A stretch of 45,483 nucleotides of DNA. Origin: an uncultured bacterium (GTDB lineage Bacteria > Bacillota > Clostridia > Oscillospirales > Oscillospiraceae). The stretch lies in contig CASEKM010000001.1 of assembly GCA_949288405.1 (NCBI GenBank), positions 1 through 45,483 of the forward strand, written 5' to 3'. The notes beneath the pieces are model-generated. The model was not told where the DNA came from. It did no database searches and worked only from the letters and a program-made list of their open reading frames with translations. This document shows, piece by piece, positions 1 through 7,808 of this stretch. How positions within the stretch are numbered: position 1 is the first letter of the stretch; each line of letters begins with the position of its first letter. Position numbers and translations under genes: made by a program.

Positions 1-849
1 GGACTTGGACATTTTTCCCGAGTTGGTGTTCAGGTGGTGGACATGGAACCACTGCTTGCACCAGGGGTGGCCGATGAAGGACTCGCTCTGGGCGATCTCA
101 TTGGTGTGGTGGGGGAAGGCGTTGTCGATGCCGCCGCAGTGCAGGTCCAGGTACTCCCCGTTGTATTTCAGGGAGATGCCGGAGCACTCGATGTGCCAGC
201 CGGGGTAGCCCACCCCCCAGGGGGAGTCCCACTTCAGGGCCTGGTCCTCAAACTTGGACTTGGTGAACCAGAGGACGAAGTCGTTCTTGTTGCGCTTGTT
301 GGGGTCCTCCTCCACGCCTTCCCGCACGCCCACGGCCAGGTCCTCCTCGTCGTGGTCGTTGAAGACGTAGTACCGGTCCAGCTTGGAGGTGTCGAAGTAC
401 ACGTTGCCCCCCGCCTGATAGGCGTAGCCCTTGTCCAGCAGCCGGGAGATGATGGCGATATACTCGTCGATGAGGCCGGTGGCGGGCTGGACGGTGTCGG
501 GGCGCTTGATGTTCAGCTTGCGGCAGTCCTCAAAGAAGGCGTCGGTGTAGAACTGGGCGATCTCCATGACGGTCTTGTGCTCCCGCTTGGCCCCCTTGAG
601 CATCTTGTCCTCGCCGGTGTCCGCGTCGGAACTGAGGTGGCCCACGTCGGTGATGTTCATGACCCGGTTCACGTCGTAGCCGCTGTAGCGCAGGAATTTC
701 TCCAGTACGTCCTCCATGATGTAGGAGCGCAGGTTGCCGATGTGGGCGAAGTGGTACACCGTGGGACCGCAGGTGTACATCTCCACATGGTTGGGGGTGT
801 GGGTGGTGAATTCTTCCTTCTTATGGGTGGCGGAATTGTATAACAGCAT
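1..849 (-). CDS. cysS: Cysteinyl-tRNA synthetase, N-terminal part (cut by window edge)
   Basis: This gene encodes the class I enzyme that charges tRNA-Cys in the cytoplasm. The 283 codons present start at an ATG at 849 (protein begins MLLYNSATHKKEEF) and run off the left edge. The frame shows the CGPTVY zinc/cysteine-binding start, the HIGN version of the HIGH motif in HFAHIGNLRS, the zinc ligands in GWHIECSG and HCGGIDNAFPHH, and the KMSKS loop in the last five codons of the window. About 40 percent of the usual 460-480 residues, the anticodon-binding end, is missing. It lies downstream of cysE in the same direction, an order common in Firmicutes, and the T-box at 1656-1882 probably controls both genes. 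The strong ORF on the opposite strand is a GC-rich shadow. Identity is very secure. Confidence 0.96.
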   Translation of the reverse strand, partial: MLLYNSATHKKEEFTTHTPNHVEMYTCGPTVYHFAHIGNLRSYIMEDVLEKFLRYSGYDVNRVMNITDVGHLSSDADTGEDKMLKGAKREHKTVMEIAQFYTDAFFEDCRKLNIKRPDTVQPATGLIDEYIAIISRLLDKGYAYQAGGNVYFDTSKLDRYYVFNDHDEEDLAVGVREGVEEDPNKRNKNDFVLWFTKSKFEDQALKWDSPWGVGYPGWHIECSGISLKYNGEYLDLHCGGIDNAFPHHTNEIAQSESFIGHPWCKQWFHVHHLNTNSGKMSKS

Positions 850-878
850 AACAGATGACCTCCATCGTTGTTTTCTTC

Positions 879-952
879 CGTAGGGGCGCACAGCGTGCGC
901 CCGCAGGGATCGTTCTGATTTCGGGGGCGGGCGCACCCTGTGCGCCCCTACG
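879..952. repeat. Imperfect inverted repeat (TAGGGGCG family)
   Basis: Two arms of about 25 bases beginning CGTAGGGGCGCACAG face each other around a short spacer, with one or two mismatches. The repeat fills the space between cysE and cysS, and the cysE stop codon TAG is its outermost TAG. A related hairpin beginning GTAGGGGC is at 41633-41672. It could fold in the cysE-cysS transcript, but no U-run follows, so it is more likely an interspersed genomic repeat than a terminator. Confidence 0.6.
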
Positions 953-1601
953 AATTCTGCCCCAAAAACTTCTCGTCCAGCAGCTTCTCCAGCAGCTCCA
1001 CCCGTTGGGACAGGGCGTCCAGCTGCTCGGCTACCGGGTTTTCCACGCTGGTCTGGTCCACCTCGTCGGCGTAGTGGGTGGTCTTTCCGGCGATGCGGAC
1101 GATCTGGGCGGGGATGCCCACGGCGGTGGCGTCGGGGGGCACCTCGCTGAGCACCACCGCGTTGGAGGCGATGCGGGCGTTGTCCCCGATCTTGAAGGGG
1201 CCCAGCACCTTGGCCCCGCAGCTGAGCAGTACATTGTTGCCCACGGTGGGGTGGCGCTTGCCCTGGTCCTTGCCGGTACCCCCCAGGGTAACCCCGTGGT
1301 AGATCAGGCAGTCGTCCCCCACCTCGGCGGTCTCGCCGATGACGATGCCCATGCCGTGGTCGATGACCAGCCGCCGGCCGATCTTGGCCCCGGGGTGGAT
1401 CTCGATGCCCGTCCAGAACCGGCTCCACTGGGAGACGAACCGGGCCAGGAACTTCCGGTTGTGACAGTATAGCCAGTGGGCCAGGCGGTGATACAGGGTG
1501 GCGTGGACCCCCTGGTAGAGCAGAAAGATCTCCAGCTTGCTCCGGGCGGCCGGGTCCCGGCGCTGGTAGGCCTCCAGGGTCTCATTCAGGTTTTTAAACA
1601 T
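948..1601 (-). CDS. cysE: Serine O-acetyltransferase
   Basis: This enzyme acetylates L-serine with acetyl-CoA to give O-acetylserine, the carbon skeleton for cysteine. The protein has 217 residues starting MFKNLNETLEAY. The ATG at 1601 has a GAGGAGG ribosome binding site just upstream, while a longer reading to 1787 would run through the T-box leader and is rejected. An alpha-helical N-terminal part is followed by the left-handed beta-helix of hexapeptide repeats, with IDHGMGIVIGETAEVG, IYHGVTLGGTG and GNNVLLSCGAKVLGP as landmarks, including the active-site DHG histidine region. The length fits the short Firmicutes type. cysS follows downstream, so one leader can adjust both cysteine synthesis and tRNA-Cys charging. 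Confidence 0.95.
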   Translation of the reverse strand: MFKNLNETLEAYQRRDPAARSKLEIFLLYQGVHATLYHRLAHWLYCHNRKFLARFVSQWSRFWTGIEIHPGAKIGRRLVIDHGMGIVIGETAEVGDDCLIYHGVTLGGTGKDQGKRHPTVGNNVLLSCGAKVLGPFKIGDNARIASNAVVLSEVPPDATAVGIPAQIVRIAGKTTHYADEVDQTSVENPVAEQLDALSQRVELLEKLLDEKFLGQNS

Positions 1602-1655
1602 GGGTTCCTCCTCACAGACATCCCGAGACGAGAGACCGCGCCCGCTTCCCACAGA

Positions 1656-1882
1656 AACGAAAAACGCCTCCCATTCCCCACAGGGAATAAGAGGCGATAT
1701 GCTCGCGGTTCCACTCTCATTTCTCGCTTGCCGGACCGGTAACGGGGTCCACTCGGGCGGCATTACCCGCCGCGCTCCCGGACGCACTTCACGCTCTCCC
1801 GCCGCAGACCCCCTTTCAGCCGGTGAAGGGCCCTCTCTGTTCTTTGGCGAAAGCGCTACTCTTCCGTTCTCAGCGCCTTACA
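1656..1882 (-). promoter_or_regulatory. T-box leader, probably cysteine-specific
   Basis: On the minus strand the untranslated leader of cysE contains the T-box core TGGAACCGCG (1704-1713) followed at once by an intrinsic terminator. Upstream, a Stem I-like region has an AGAGTAG motif and then GAAG-TGC-G, in which TGC at 1784-1786 occupies the specifier position (GAA-N-NNN), which predicts sensing of uncharged tRNA-Cys. Known T-box logic is that uncharged tRNA pairs with the specifier and the T-box bulge and prevents termination. The T-box call is clear; the specifier assignment is read by eye from sequence order rather than from a folded model. Confidence 0.88.
1660..1697 (-). terminator. 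T-box regulated intrinsic terminator
   Basis: The arms CGCCTC (minus strand, around 1691-1696) and GAGGCG (1665-1670) enclose an inner ATTCCC/GGGAAT pairing, followed by TTTTT. It lies between the T-box core and the cysE ribosome binding site, as expected for the terminator form of a T-box switch. Confidence 0.85.
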
Positions 1883-1889
1883 AGACAGT

Positions 1890-1918
1890 ATATTATCATC
1901 CCGGCCCGGATGTGTCAA
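1890..1918 (-). promoter_or_regulatory. Sigma-A promoter of the cysE-cysS operon
   Basis: On the minus strand there is a perfect -35 box TTGACA (1913-1918), a 17-base spacer and a -10 box TAATAT (1890-1895). Transcription would begin near 1882, just upstream of the T-box leader. Confidence 0.85.
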
Positions 1919-1920
1919 GT

Positions 1921-2155
1921 GGGGGAGGCTGGGAGGCATGCCCTGCAAGGCATCCCTTTTAGAGGGAAAGGGCCCGCCGGCAAGGCTTCCCCCTTCAAGG
2001 GGGAAGCTGTCAGCCGAAGGCTGACTGATGAGGGTTCGTTTGGGAGTGCTCCTCTGTCCGCCCCCTCATCCGGCCCTTCGGGCCACCTCCCCCCCTGTGG
2101 GGGGAAGGCTTGGAGAGGCGCAACCCTGAAAAGCCCCCGTCCCCCTTTTTCCAAG
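1921..2155. repeat. Interspersed intergenic repeat with palindromes
   Basis: This gene-free stretch between the cysE promoter and the symporter promoter is built of short palindromes typical of gut Clostridia intergenic repeats: GTCAGCC-GAAG-GCTGAC-like arms around 2008-2024, a GGCCCTTCGGGCC unit around 2072-2085 and CCCCCC/GGGGGG arms around 2088-2104. No ribosome binding site plus ORF of credible composition was found. Similar modular units usually occur in many genomic copies, which cannot be tested here. Confidence 0.6.
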
Positions 2156-2192
2156 CCTGTCCGCAAAAATTTCCGCCACCGATTGCAAAATG

Positions 2193-2208
2193 TGCTACAA
2201 TCGTTGTA
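2193..2208 (+). promoter_or_regulatory. Extended -10 promoter with overlapping palindrome
   Basis: TGCTACAAT (2193-2201) is an extended -10 element with no good -35 box at 17 bases. A perfect 5-3-5 palindrome, TACAA-TCG-TTGTA (2196-2208), covers the -10 box, the position of a repressor operator. It is the best candidate promoter for the symporter-kinase-regulator operon starting at 2266. The operator role is inference. Confidence 0.5.
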
Positions 2209-2265
2209 AGATAAGGAAGTCTGACCGCGCCAGGCGCGCGGTCCTGGATGGGAGGAGACCGCCGG

Positions 2266-3702
2266 ATGAACAAAACCGCCCTGTATCTTATGTATTTCTG
2301 CATCTACTCCGCGGCGCTGCTGCTGATTGGCAAGAGCAGCCTGCGGGAGGACCCCACCCCCCGCAGCTATTTTCTGTGCAACCGCACCGCCAGCCTGCCC
2401 CTGTGCATCTGCACCTTCGTGGGCACCTGGATGTCCGCCATCACCATCCTCAGCCTCACCGGCGGGGTGTACGAGGACGGGCTGGCGGTGCTGTTCTACT
2501 CGGTGGTGCCCTGGTTCTTCGGGGCCTTCCTCCTGGCGGCGGTGAGCCGCCTGCTCTACCAGTACAACGTGGTCACTGTCCCGGAGCTGTTCCGCCGGCA
2601 CTACCGCTCCCCCGCCCTCCAGGCGGTGTACGGGGGCATCGTCCTGATGGTCTATGTGTGCTATCTGGTCACCCAGTACAAGGGCTTCGGCACCGTGGCC
2701 GCCGCCCTGTTCGACATCCCCTACCCGGTGGCGGTGCTCATGGTCTACCTGTTCGTGCTGTACACCACCTTTGGCGGGTACCGCTCGGTGCTGCGCACCG
2801 ACGCCTTTAATCTGGCCATTCTGGTGGTCAGCCTGACGGTGCTCCTGGTGATGCTGGTGGGCCGGGCGGGGGGCCTGCCCCAGCTCTATATCCAGGCGGG
2901 GACCCTCACCGGCTCCGACCCCGCCCGGGACCTGCTGTCCCTCTTCAACAGCCGCTACACCCCCCTCATCAGCCTGTCCATGTTCTTCGGGTGGGGGCTG
3001 GGCCTGGCGGCCAACCCCCAGTACATGATCCGGGTGATCTCCGCCCGGAATCCCCGCAGCGCCCGGTGGACGGTGCTGGGCTCCATCATCCTGCTGGCCC
3101 TGCTGTACATCGCCCTGGTCCACATCGGCCTGGCCGCCCGGGTGCTGGTGCCCCAGGCCCCCCAGGTGTCCTCCAGCGACGAGATCATCGTCCACCTGAT
3201 GAACAACGAGCTCTACAGCGGCTGGAGCGGCTTCTTCCTGTTCGCCGTCATCGGGGCCTGCGTGTCCACTGCCAACTCCCAGCTGCTGCTCATCGCCTCC
3301 TCCTTTTCCTACGACATGGTCCGCATCATCAGCCCCAAGCCCGTCTCCGAGCGCCGGGTGCTCACCCTGGGCCGGCTGGCGGTGTTCGGCGGGGGGACGG
3401 TCTCCATGCTCCTGGCCCTGGACCCGCCCGCCTTCACCCTGTCCTACGGGGGCGACGTGTGGGGCGCGGTGGGCATCCTCCTCTTCCCCGCCACCTACGG
3501 CACCCTCCTGTGCCGCAAGGTCACCCGGCGGGGGGTCTGGGCCTCCATCCTGGTGGGGGCGGCCGCCATCCTCACCCTCTACCCCGCCTACTACGGCGGC
3601 CTGCTCCGGGTGCACCCCGCCCTGCCTGGGGTGGTGCTGTCCGCCGCCGCCCTGCTGACCGGTTCCGCCCTGGACCGGAGACGAGAGGAGGAACAGCCGT
3701 GA
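2266..3702 (+). CDS. Sodium/solute symporter (SSS family)
   Basis: This is a polytopic membrane protein of 478 residues with about 12-13 hydrophobic segments and the SSS-family fold, including the TM1-like FVGTWMSAITILSLTGG region and the YTTFGGYRSVLRTDAFN segment typical of PutP/PanF-type sodium-coupled carriers. The start at 2266 is preferred because GGGAGGAG lies 8-9 bases upstream; an ATG at 2248 lacks a site. Its stop overlaps the start of the histidine kinase (GTGA), so it heads a three-gene operon with a two-component system. Such symporters can be the uptake system or a sensory partner of the kinase. The adjacent pyroglutamate cluster suggests a 5-oxoproline-like or amino-acid-like substrate, but the sequence does not show this directly. 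Confidence 0.85.
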   Translation: MNKTALYLMYFCIYSAALLLIGKSSLREDPTPRSYFLCNRTASLPLCICTFVGTWMSAITILSLTGGVYEDGLAVLFYSVVPWFFGAFLLAAVSRLLYQYNVVTVPELFRRHYRSPALQAVYGGIVLMVYVCYLVTQYKGFGTVAAALFDIPYPVAVLMVYLFVLYTTFGGYRSVLRTDAFNLAILVVSLTVLLVMLVGRAGGLPQLYIQAGTLTGSDPARDLLSLFNSRYTPLISLSMFFGWGLGLAANPQYMIRVISARNPRSARWTVLGSIILLALLYIALVHIGLAARVLVPQAPQVSSSDEIIVHLMNNELYSGWSGFFLFAVIGACVSTANSQLLLIASSFSYDMVRIISPKPVSERRVLTLGRLAVFGGGTVSMLLALDPPAFTLSYGGDVWGAVGILLFPATYGTLLCRKVTRRGVWASILVGAAAILTLYPAYYGGLLRVHPALPGVVLSAAALLTGSALDRRREEEQP

Positions 3703-5363
3703 AAAAACTGCGCCGGATGCTTCCGCTGGACATTGAAAATAAGATCCTCATCCCCTTCGCCGCCATCAGCCTGGCCACGGTGGTGTGCTTCTGCATCATC
3801 CTCTACTTCACCGAGTTCCAGGTGAAGGTGGAGACCCAGCGCCAGGAGGCCCAGACCCTGCTCCACTACCTCCAGGCCGACCTGGAGCTGGAGGAGTACC
3901 GGCGGGAGCCGGAGCGGCTGCTGGACAAGTACCGGGAGGACTACCGGAGCGACTGCCTGTTCATCTACGGCCCCGCCGGCCAGCTGCTCATGGGCGACCC
4001 GGAGGCGGACGTGGACGCCATGGAGCTGCTGGCCCAGATCTCCGACCCGGCCCTGGGCTGGCAGGTCCGGTGCTATCTGGACCGGGGGGAGCTGGGCAGC
4101 ACTTTTATCGAGGAGCAGAAGTACATGATCCTGGCGGCGGTGGCCATGCTGCTGGCCATCGTCCAGGCCAGCGTGCTCATCGCCCACAACATCTCCGACC
4201 CCATCCGCCGCCTCAGTGAGGTGTGCCGGAGCATCAGCCGCCACCCGGAGCAGGGCAACACCCTGCCCGAGGAGTACCTGAACAAGACCGACGAGGCGGG
4301 CCAGCTGGCCCGGGCCTTCCAGGCCATGATGGAGAGCATCCGGGGCTACACCGGCGAGCTGGTGCGGGTCAAGACCCTCAACGAGTGCATCGTGGAGAAC
4401 CTGCCCCTGGGGGTGGTGGCCTACGACCGGGAGGGCAGCGCCATCCTGATCAACGCCTCCGCCTCCGCCATGCTCCGCCGGGAGGACGAGCGGGACGGGC
4501 AGGGCCGGGACCTGCGGATGCTCCTCTCCCGCATCCAGGCCCGGGAGGACGTGCTCCCCGCCCCCGCCCGGCTGGCGGACGGAGCGGGCAAGGTCCGGGA
4601 CTATGAGTTCGGCGTGTGGCAGCTGCGGGAGCCCGACGGCTCCCGCTGGGGGACCCTGTACACCATCGACGACGTGACCTACAACAAGCACATGGAGGAG
4701 AAGCTCACCGAGGACGAGAAGCTGGCCTACACCGGCAAGCTGGCCGCCGACGTGGCCCACGAGATCCGCAACCCCCTGGCGGGCATCCGGGCCGGCCTTC
4801 AGGTGGTAGGCCGGAAGCTGGCGGAGGAGCGGGACCAGAAGCTGTGCCAGGGCATGGTGCGGGAGGTGGACCGGGTCAACCTGCTCATCGAGAACCTGCT
4901 GAACCTGTCCCGCCGCCGGGAGAGCGAGAAGACCACCGTGAGCATCAACGTCCTCTTTGAGGAGCTGCAGATGCTCTATTTCAAGGTGGCGGAAAACAAG
5001 AACATCCGCCTCTCCGCCCAGGTGGAGGGAAATTTGTGGCTCTACGCCGACGAGGGGGAGCTGCGCCAGGTGCTCATCAATCTCATCAACAACAGCGTCA
5101 AGGCCATGCCCGACGGGGGCGAGCTGGCCGTCCGGGCCTGGAAGGGCGGGGAGGGCGTCACCCTGTCCGTGGTGGACACGGGGGTGGGCATGGCCCCGGA
5201 GAAGCTGGACAAGGTGCTCAGCGGCACCGGCACCGGCGGGCTGGGCCTGTCCATCGTCCGGCGGCTGCTGGCCCAGAACGGAGGCCGGCTGTCCATGGAC
5301 AGCCGGCCCGGGGCCGGGACCCGGGCCCAGATCGTTTTCCCCGGCAAAGGAGGTACGGCATGA
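3699..5363 (+). CDS. Membrane sensor histidine kinase (HAMP-PAS-HisKA-HATPase)
   Basis: The protein has 554 residues from a GTG at 3699, overlapping the symporter stop, with AGGAGG upstream. The order is TM1 (about residues 16-38), an extracytoplasmic loop of about 100 residues, TM2 (about 141-165), a HAMP linker, a PAS domain (about 225-325), HisKA with the phospho-acceptor His354 in VAHEIRNPLAGI, and a HATPase domain with N-box NLINNSVKAMP, G1 box DTGVGM and G2 box GTGGLGLSI. It therefore senses a signal at or outside the membrane and phosphorylates the response regulator encoded next, with which it overlaps by four bases. The architecture is that of NtrB/ZraS/AtoS-like kinases paired with sigma-54 activators. 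The ligand is unknown. Confidence 0.93.
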   Translation: MKKLRRMLPLDIENKILIPFAAISLATVVCFCIILYFTEFQVKVETQRQEAQTLLHYLQADLELEEYRREPERLLDKYREDYRSDCLFIYGPAGQLLMGDPEADVDAMELLAQISDPALGWQVRCYLDRGELGSTFIEEQKYMILAAVAMLLAIVQASVLIAHNISDPIRRLSEVCRSISRHPEQGNTLPEEYLNKTDEAGQLARAFQAMMESIRGYTGELVRVKTLNECIVENLPLGVVAYDREGSAILINASASAMLRREDERDGQGRDLRMLLSRIQAREDVLPAPARLADGAGKVRDYEFGVWQLREPDGSRWGTLYTIDDVTYNKHMEEKLTEDEKLAYTGKLAADVAHEIRNPLAGIRAGLQVVGRKLAEERDQKLCQGMVREVDRVNLLIENLLNLSRRRESEKTTVSINVLFEELQMLYFKVAENKNIRLSAQVEGNLWLYADEGELRQVLINLINNSVKAMPDGGELAVRAWKGGEGVTLSVVDTGVGMAPEKLDKVLSGTGTGGLGLSIVRRLLAQNGGRLSMDSRPGAGTRAQIVFPGKGGTA

Positions 5364-6721
5364 ATACAAAGGTACTGGTGGTGGACGACGAGTTCCTCAT
5401 CCGCATGTCCCTGGACAGCGGCCTGTCCGACCTGGGCTACCAGGTGAAGACGGCGGACAGCTTCCCCGAGGGGACCGCCCTGGCGGAGTCCTGGCGGCCC
5501 GACGTGGTCCTGCTGGACAACAAGCTGGGCAATGAGCTGGGTCTGGACCACATCGAGGATTTTAAGAAGATCGACGAGGATATCCAGATCGTGATGATCA
5601 CCGCCTACGGCTCCGTGTCCCAGGCGGTGGAGGCCATGAAGCGGGGGGCCTGCCACTACATCCAGAAGCCCTTCGACCTGGAGGAGGTGGATATGATCAT
5701 CCGCCGGAACCTGGAGCAGCTCAAGCGCCGCCGGAGCCTGGAGCTCATGCGCCAGAACCCGCCCAAGATCGTGGGCGAGAGCGAGGCCATCCGCCGCATC
5801 TGCCGGAACGTGGAGATTTTGGCCCAGAACGACAACGTGGACCTGCTCATCTGCGGGGAGACGGGCACCGGCAAGGGGGTGGTGGTCAACGCCATCCACG
5901 ACAGCAGCCCCCGCCGGGACACCCCCCTGGTCAAGATCAACTGCGGGGCCATCCCCGAGTCCCTGCTGGAGTCGGAGCTGTTCGGCTATGAGAAGGGGGC
6001 CTTCACCGGGGCCAGCAAGGCCAAGAAGGGCCTGATGGAGCTGGCCAACGGGGGCACCGTCTTTCTGGACGAGATCGGCGAGCTCCCCCTGGCCATGCAG
6101 TCCAAGCTGCTCACCTTCCTGGAGGACCGGCGGTTCAAGCGGGTGGGCGGCCTGCGGGACATCGAGGTGAACGTGCGCATCATCGCCGCCACCAACCGGG
6201 ACCTGGAGGCGGAGGTGGAGAAGGGCGCCTTCCGGGAGGACCTGTTCTACCGCCTGAATGTGATGCAGATCCGCATCCCGCCCCTGCGGGAGCGGCGGGA
6301 GGACATCCCCGTGCTGGCCCGGTACTATCTGGACCACTTCAACCGGAAGTTCAACAAGCACATCCGGGACATCGCCCCCGCCTTTCTGGCGGAGATGGAG
6401 CGCTGGTCCTGGAAGGGCAACGTGCGGGAGCTGCGCAACGTGATGGAGCGGTGCGTCCTGTTCAGCCGGGGGGACCTGCTCACCGGCGAGGAGACCGGCC
6501 TGGAGTTCAAGGGGGAGGACGCCGCCCCCGCCGGGCCCGCCTACCCCATGAAGGACCTGGAACAGGGCCCCATCGACCTGAAGAGAGAGGTGGACGCCTT
6601 CGAGCGGACCTACATTGACCGGGCCCTGGCCCTCTCCGGGGGCAACAGCAGCCGGGCGGCCCAGCTGCTGGGCTGCACCCGCTTCACCCTGAAGCGGCGG
6701 CTGGAGCATGAGGAAGCTTGA
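5360..6721 (+). CDS. Sigma-54-dependent response regulator (NtrC family)
   Basis: The protein has 453 residues from the ATG at 5360. The N-terminal receiver domain has DD at 9-10, phospho-acceptor Asp53 in VVLLDNKLG and the conserved Lys in QKPF. The central AAA+ domain carries Walker A GETGTGKG, the sigma-54 contact loop GAFTGA, Walker B TVFLDEIGE and a sensor/arginine region. The C-terminus is a Fis-type helix-turn-helix (NSSRAAQLLGCTRFTLKRRL). It should activate sigma-54 RNA polymerase when phosphorylated by the preceding kinase. The first promoter downstream, at 6917-6932, is an almost perfect sigma-54 promoter, making the pyroglutamate cluster the obvious target. A strong terminator follows the gene. 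Confidence 0.95.
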   Translation: MNTKVLVVDDEFLIRMSLDSGLSDLGYQVKTADSFPEGTALAESWRPDVVLLDNKLGNELGLDHIEDFKKIDEDIQIVMITAYGSVSQAVEAMKRGACHYIQKPFDLEEVDMIIRRNLEQLKRRRSLELMRQNPPKIVGESEAIRRICRNVEILAQNDNVDLLICGETGTGKGVVVNAIHDSSPRRDTPLVKINCGAIPESLLESELFGYEKGAFTGASKAKKGLMELANGGTVFLDEIGELPLAMQSKLLTFLEDRRFKRVGGLRDIEVNVRIIAATNRDLEAEVEKGAFREDLFYRLNVMQIRIPPLRERREDIPVLARYYLDHFNRKFNKHIRDIAPAFLAEMERWSWKGNVRELRNVMERCVLFSRGDLLTGEETGLEFKGEDAAPAGPAYPMKDLEQGPIDLKREVDAFERTYIDRALALSGGNSSRAAQLLGCTRFTLKRRLEHEEA

Positions 6722-6738
6722 ACACTGTGCGGATCTGA

Positions 6739-6780
6739 ACGGCCGGGTGTGCGAAAACGCACACCCGGCCGTCTGCTTTT
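6739..6780 (+). terminator. Intrinsic terminator of the symporter/two-component operon
   Basis: Perfect arms of 13 bases starting GGCCGGGTGTGCG (6741-6753) with an AAAA loop are followed by CTGCTTTTG. It separates the regulator operon from the sigma-54-controlled cluster. Confidence 0.85.
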
Positions 6781-6833
6781 GTCCATTCCGCCAGGTGATG
6801 CCATCCATGCGAAAATAGAATTTATGGTGCAGA

Positions 6834-6846
6834 CTGCCGGAGGCAG
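6834..6846 (+). promoter_or_regulatory. Possible enhancer-binding site for the NtrC-type regulator
   Basis: CTGCC-GGA-GGCAG is a short inverted repeat about 70 bases upstream of the sigma-54 -24 element, where an upstream activating sequence could lie. Only one copy was noticed, and activators of this family usually use two sites, so this is tentative. Confidence 0.25.
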
Positions 6847-6916
6847 CCAACATATTCCCTGGTTTTTTGCCGAAAAGATGCAGGAATTTCAAAAAACAGG
6901 AAGGCGGCCGGAAAGC

Positions 6917-6932
6917 TGGCACGGAACTTGCA
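6917..6932 (+). promoter_or_regulatory. Sigma-54 (-24/-12) promoter of the pxp cluster
   Basis: TGGCAC-N5-TTGCA matches the sigma-54 consensus exactly, with the invariant GG and GC at the correct spacing. Transcription would start near 6944, about 30 bases before the pxpA ATG. The sigma-54 activator is encoded immediately upstream. Confidence 0.9.
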
Positions 6933-6973
6933 ATATATATGGGGTGAAATTTATTGCTAAGGAGGCAATTGGC

Positions 6974-7741
6974 ATGTACAAAGTAGATCTGAACAGCGAC
7001 CTGGGCGAGAGCTTCGGCGCCTACACCATCGGCATGGACGAGGCGGTCATCGCCCACATCTCCTCCGCCAATGTGGCCTGCGGCTATCACGCCGGAGACC
7101 CCCTGGTGATGGACAAGACTGTGGCCGCCGCCAAGGCCGCCGGCGTGGCGGTGGGGGCCCACCCCGGCTACCCCGACCTGATGGGCTTCGGCCGCCGGAA
7201 CATGGTGTGCTCCCCCAAGGAGGTCAAGGCCTACATCCAGTACCAGCTGGGCGCCCTCATGGCCTTCACCGCCGCCCACGGGGTGAAGCTGCAGCACTGC
7301 AAGCCCCACGGCTCCCTGTACAACATGGCCGGTAAGGACATGGACCTGGCTATGGCCATCGCCGAGGCCATCTACAGCGTGGACAAGGACATCATCCTCC
7401 TGGGCCTGGCGGGCAGCAAGATGCTGGAGGCCGGCAAGCAGGTGGGCCTGCGGGTGGCCAGCGAGGTGTTCGCCGACCGGGCCTATCAGGCCGACGGCTC
7501 CCTGGTGCCCCGGAAGCAGCCCGGCGCGGTGATCCACGACAAGGACGAGGCCATTGCCCGCACCATCCGCATGGTCACCGAGGGCAAGGTCACCGCCATC
7601 ACCGGCGAGGAGGTGTCCATCGACGCCCACTCCATCTGCGTCCACGGCGACAACCCCTCCGCGGTGGAGTTCGTCAAGAACATCCGGGCCGCCCTCAACG
7701 CCCAGGGCGTAGAGATCGCCCCCATCGCCGCCATCGTGTAA
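6974..7741 (+). CDS. pxpA: 5-oxoprolinase subunit A (LamB/YcsF family)
   Basis: PxpA forms with PxpB and PxpC the ATP-dependent bacterial 5-oxoprolinase, which opens 5-oxo-L-proline (pyroglutamate) to glutamate. The protein has 255 residues, starting MYKVDLNSDLGESFG at 6974 behind GGAGGCAATTGGC; a longer frame back to 6749 would read through the sigma-54 promoter and is rejected. Family landmarks are DLNSDLGESFG, NVACGYHAGDP, GAHPGYPD, KPHGSLYN and EVFADRAYQADGSL. It is the first gene of the set pxpA, NRAMP-like, pxpB, pxpC, ycsI-like, matching the gene set of the Bacillus subtilis ycsF-ycsG-ycsI-kipI-kipA region. Confidence 0.94.
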   Translation: MYKVDLNSDLGESFGAYTIGMDEAVIAHISSANVACGYHAGDPLVMDKTVAAAKAAGVAVGAHPGYPDLMGFGRRNMVCSPKEVKAYIQYQLGALMAFTAAHGVKLQHCKPHGSLYNMAGKDMDLAMAIAEAIYSVDKDIILLGLAGSKMLEAGKQVGLRVASEVFADRAYQADGSLVPRKQPGAVIHDKDEAIARTIRMVTEGKVTAITGEEVSIDAHSICVHGDNPSAVEFVKNIRAALNAQGVEIAPIAAIV

Positions 7742-7808
7742 CGGGCCCCTGCAAAACAGGCCCCTGTAAGGAGAGAACCCCTCAAAATAATTCTGTGGGA
7801 GGTACATT

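Noticed and set aside
34..843. Plus-strand ORF of 269 codons at the left edge
   Set aside because: It is the shadow of cysS, whose minus-strand frame shows HIGN and KMSKS motifs.
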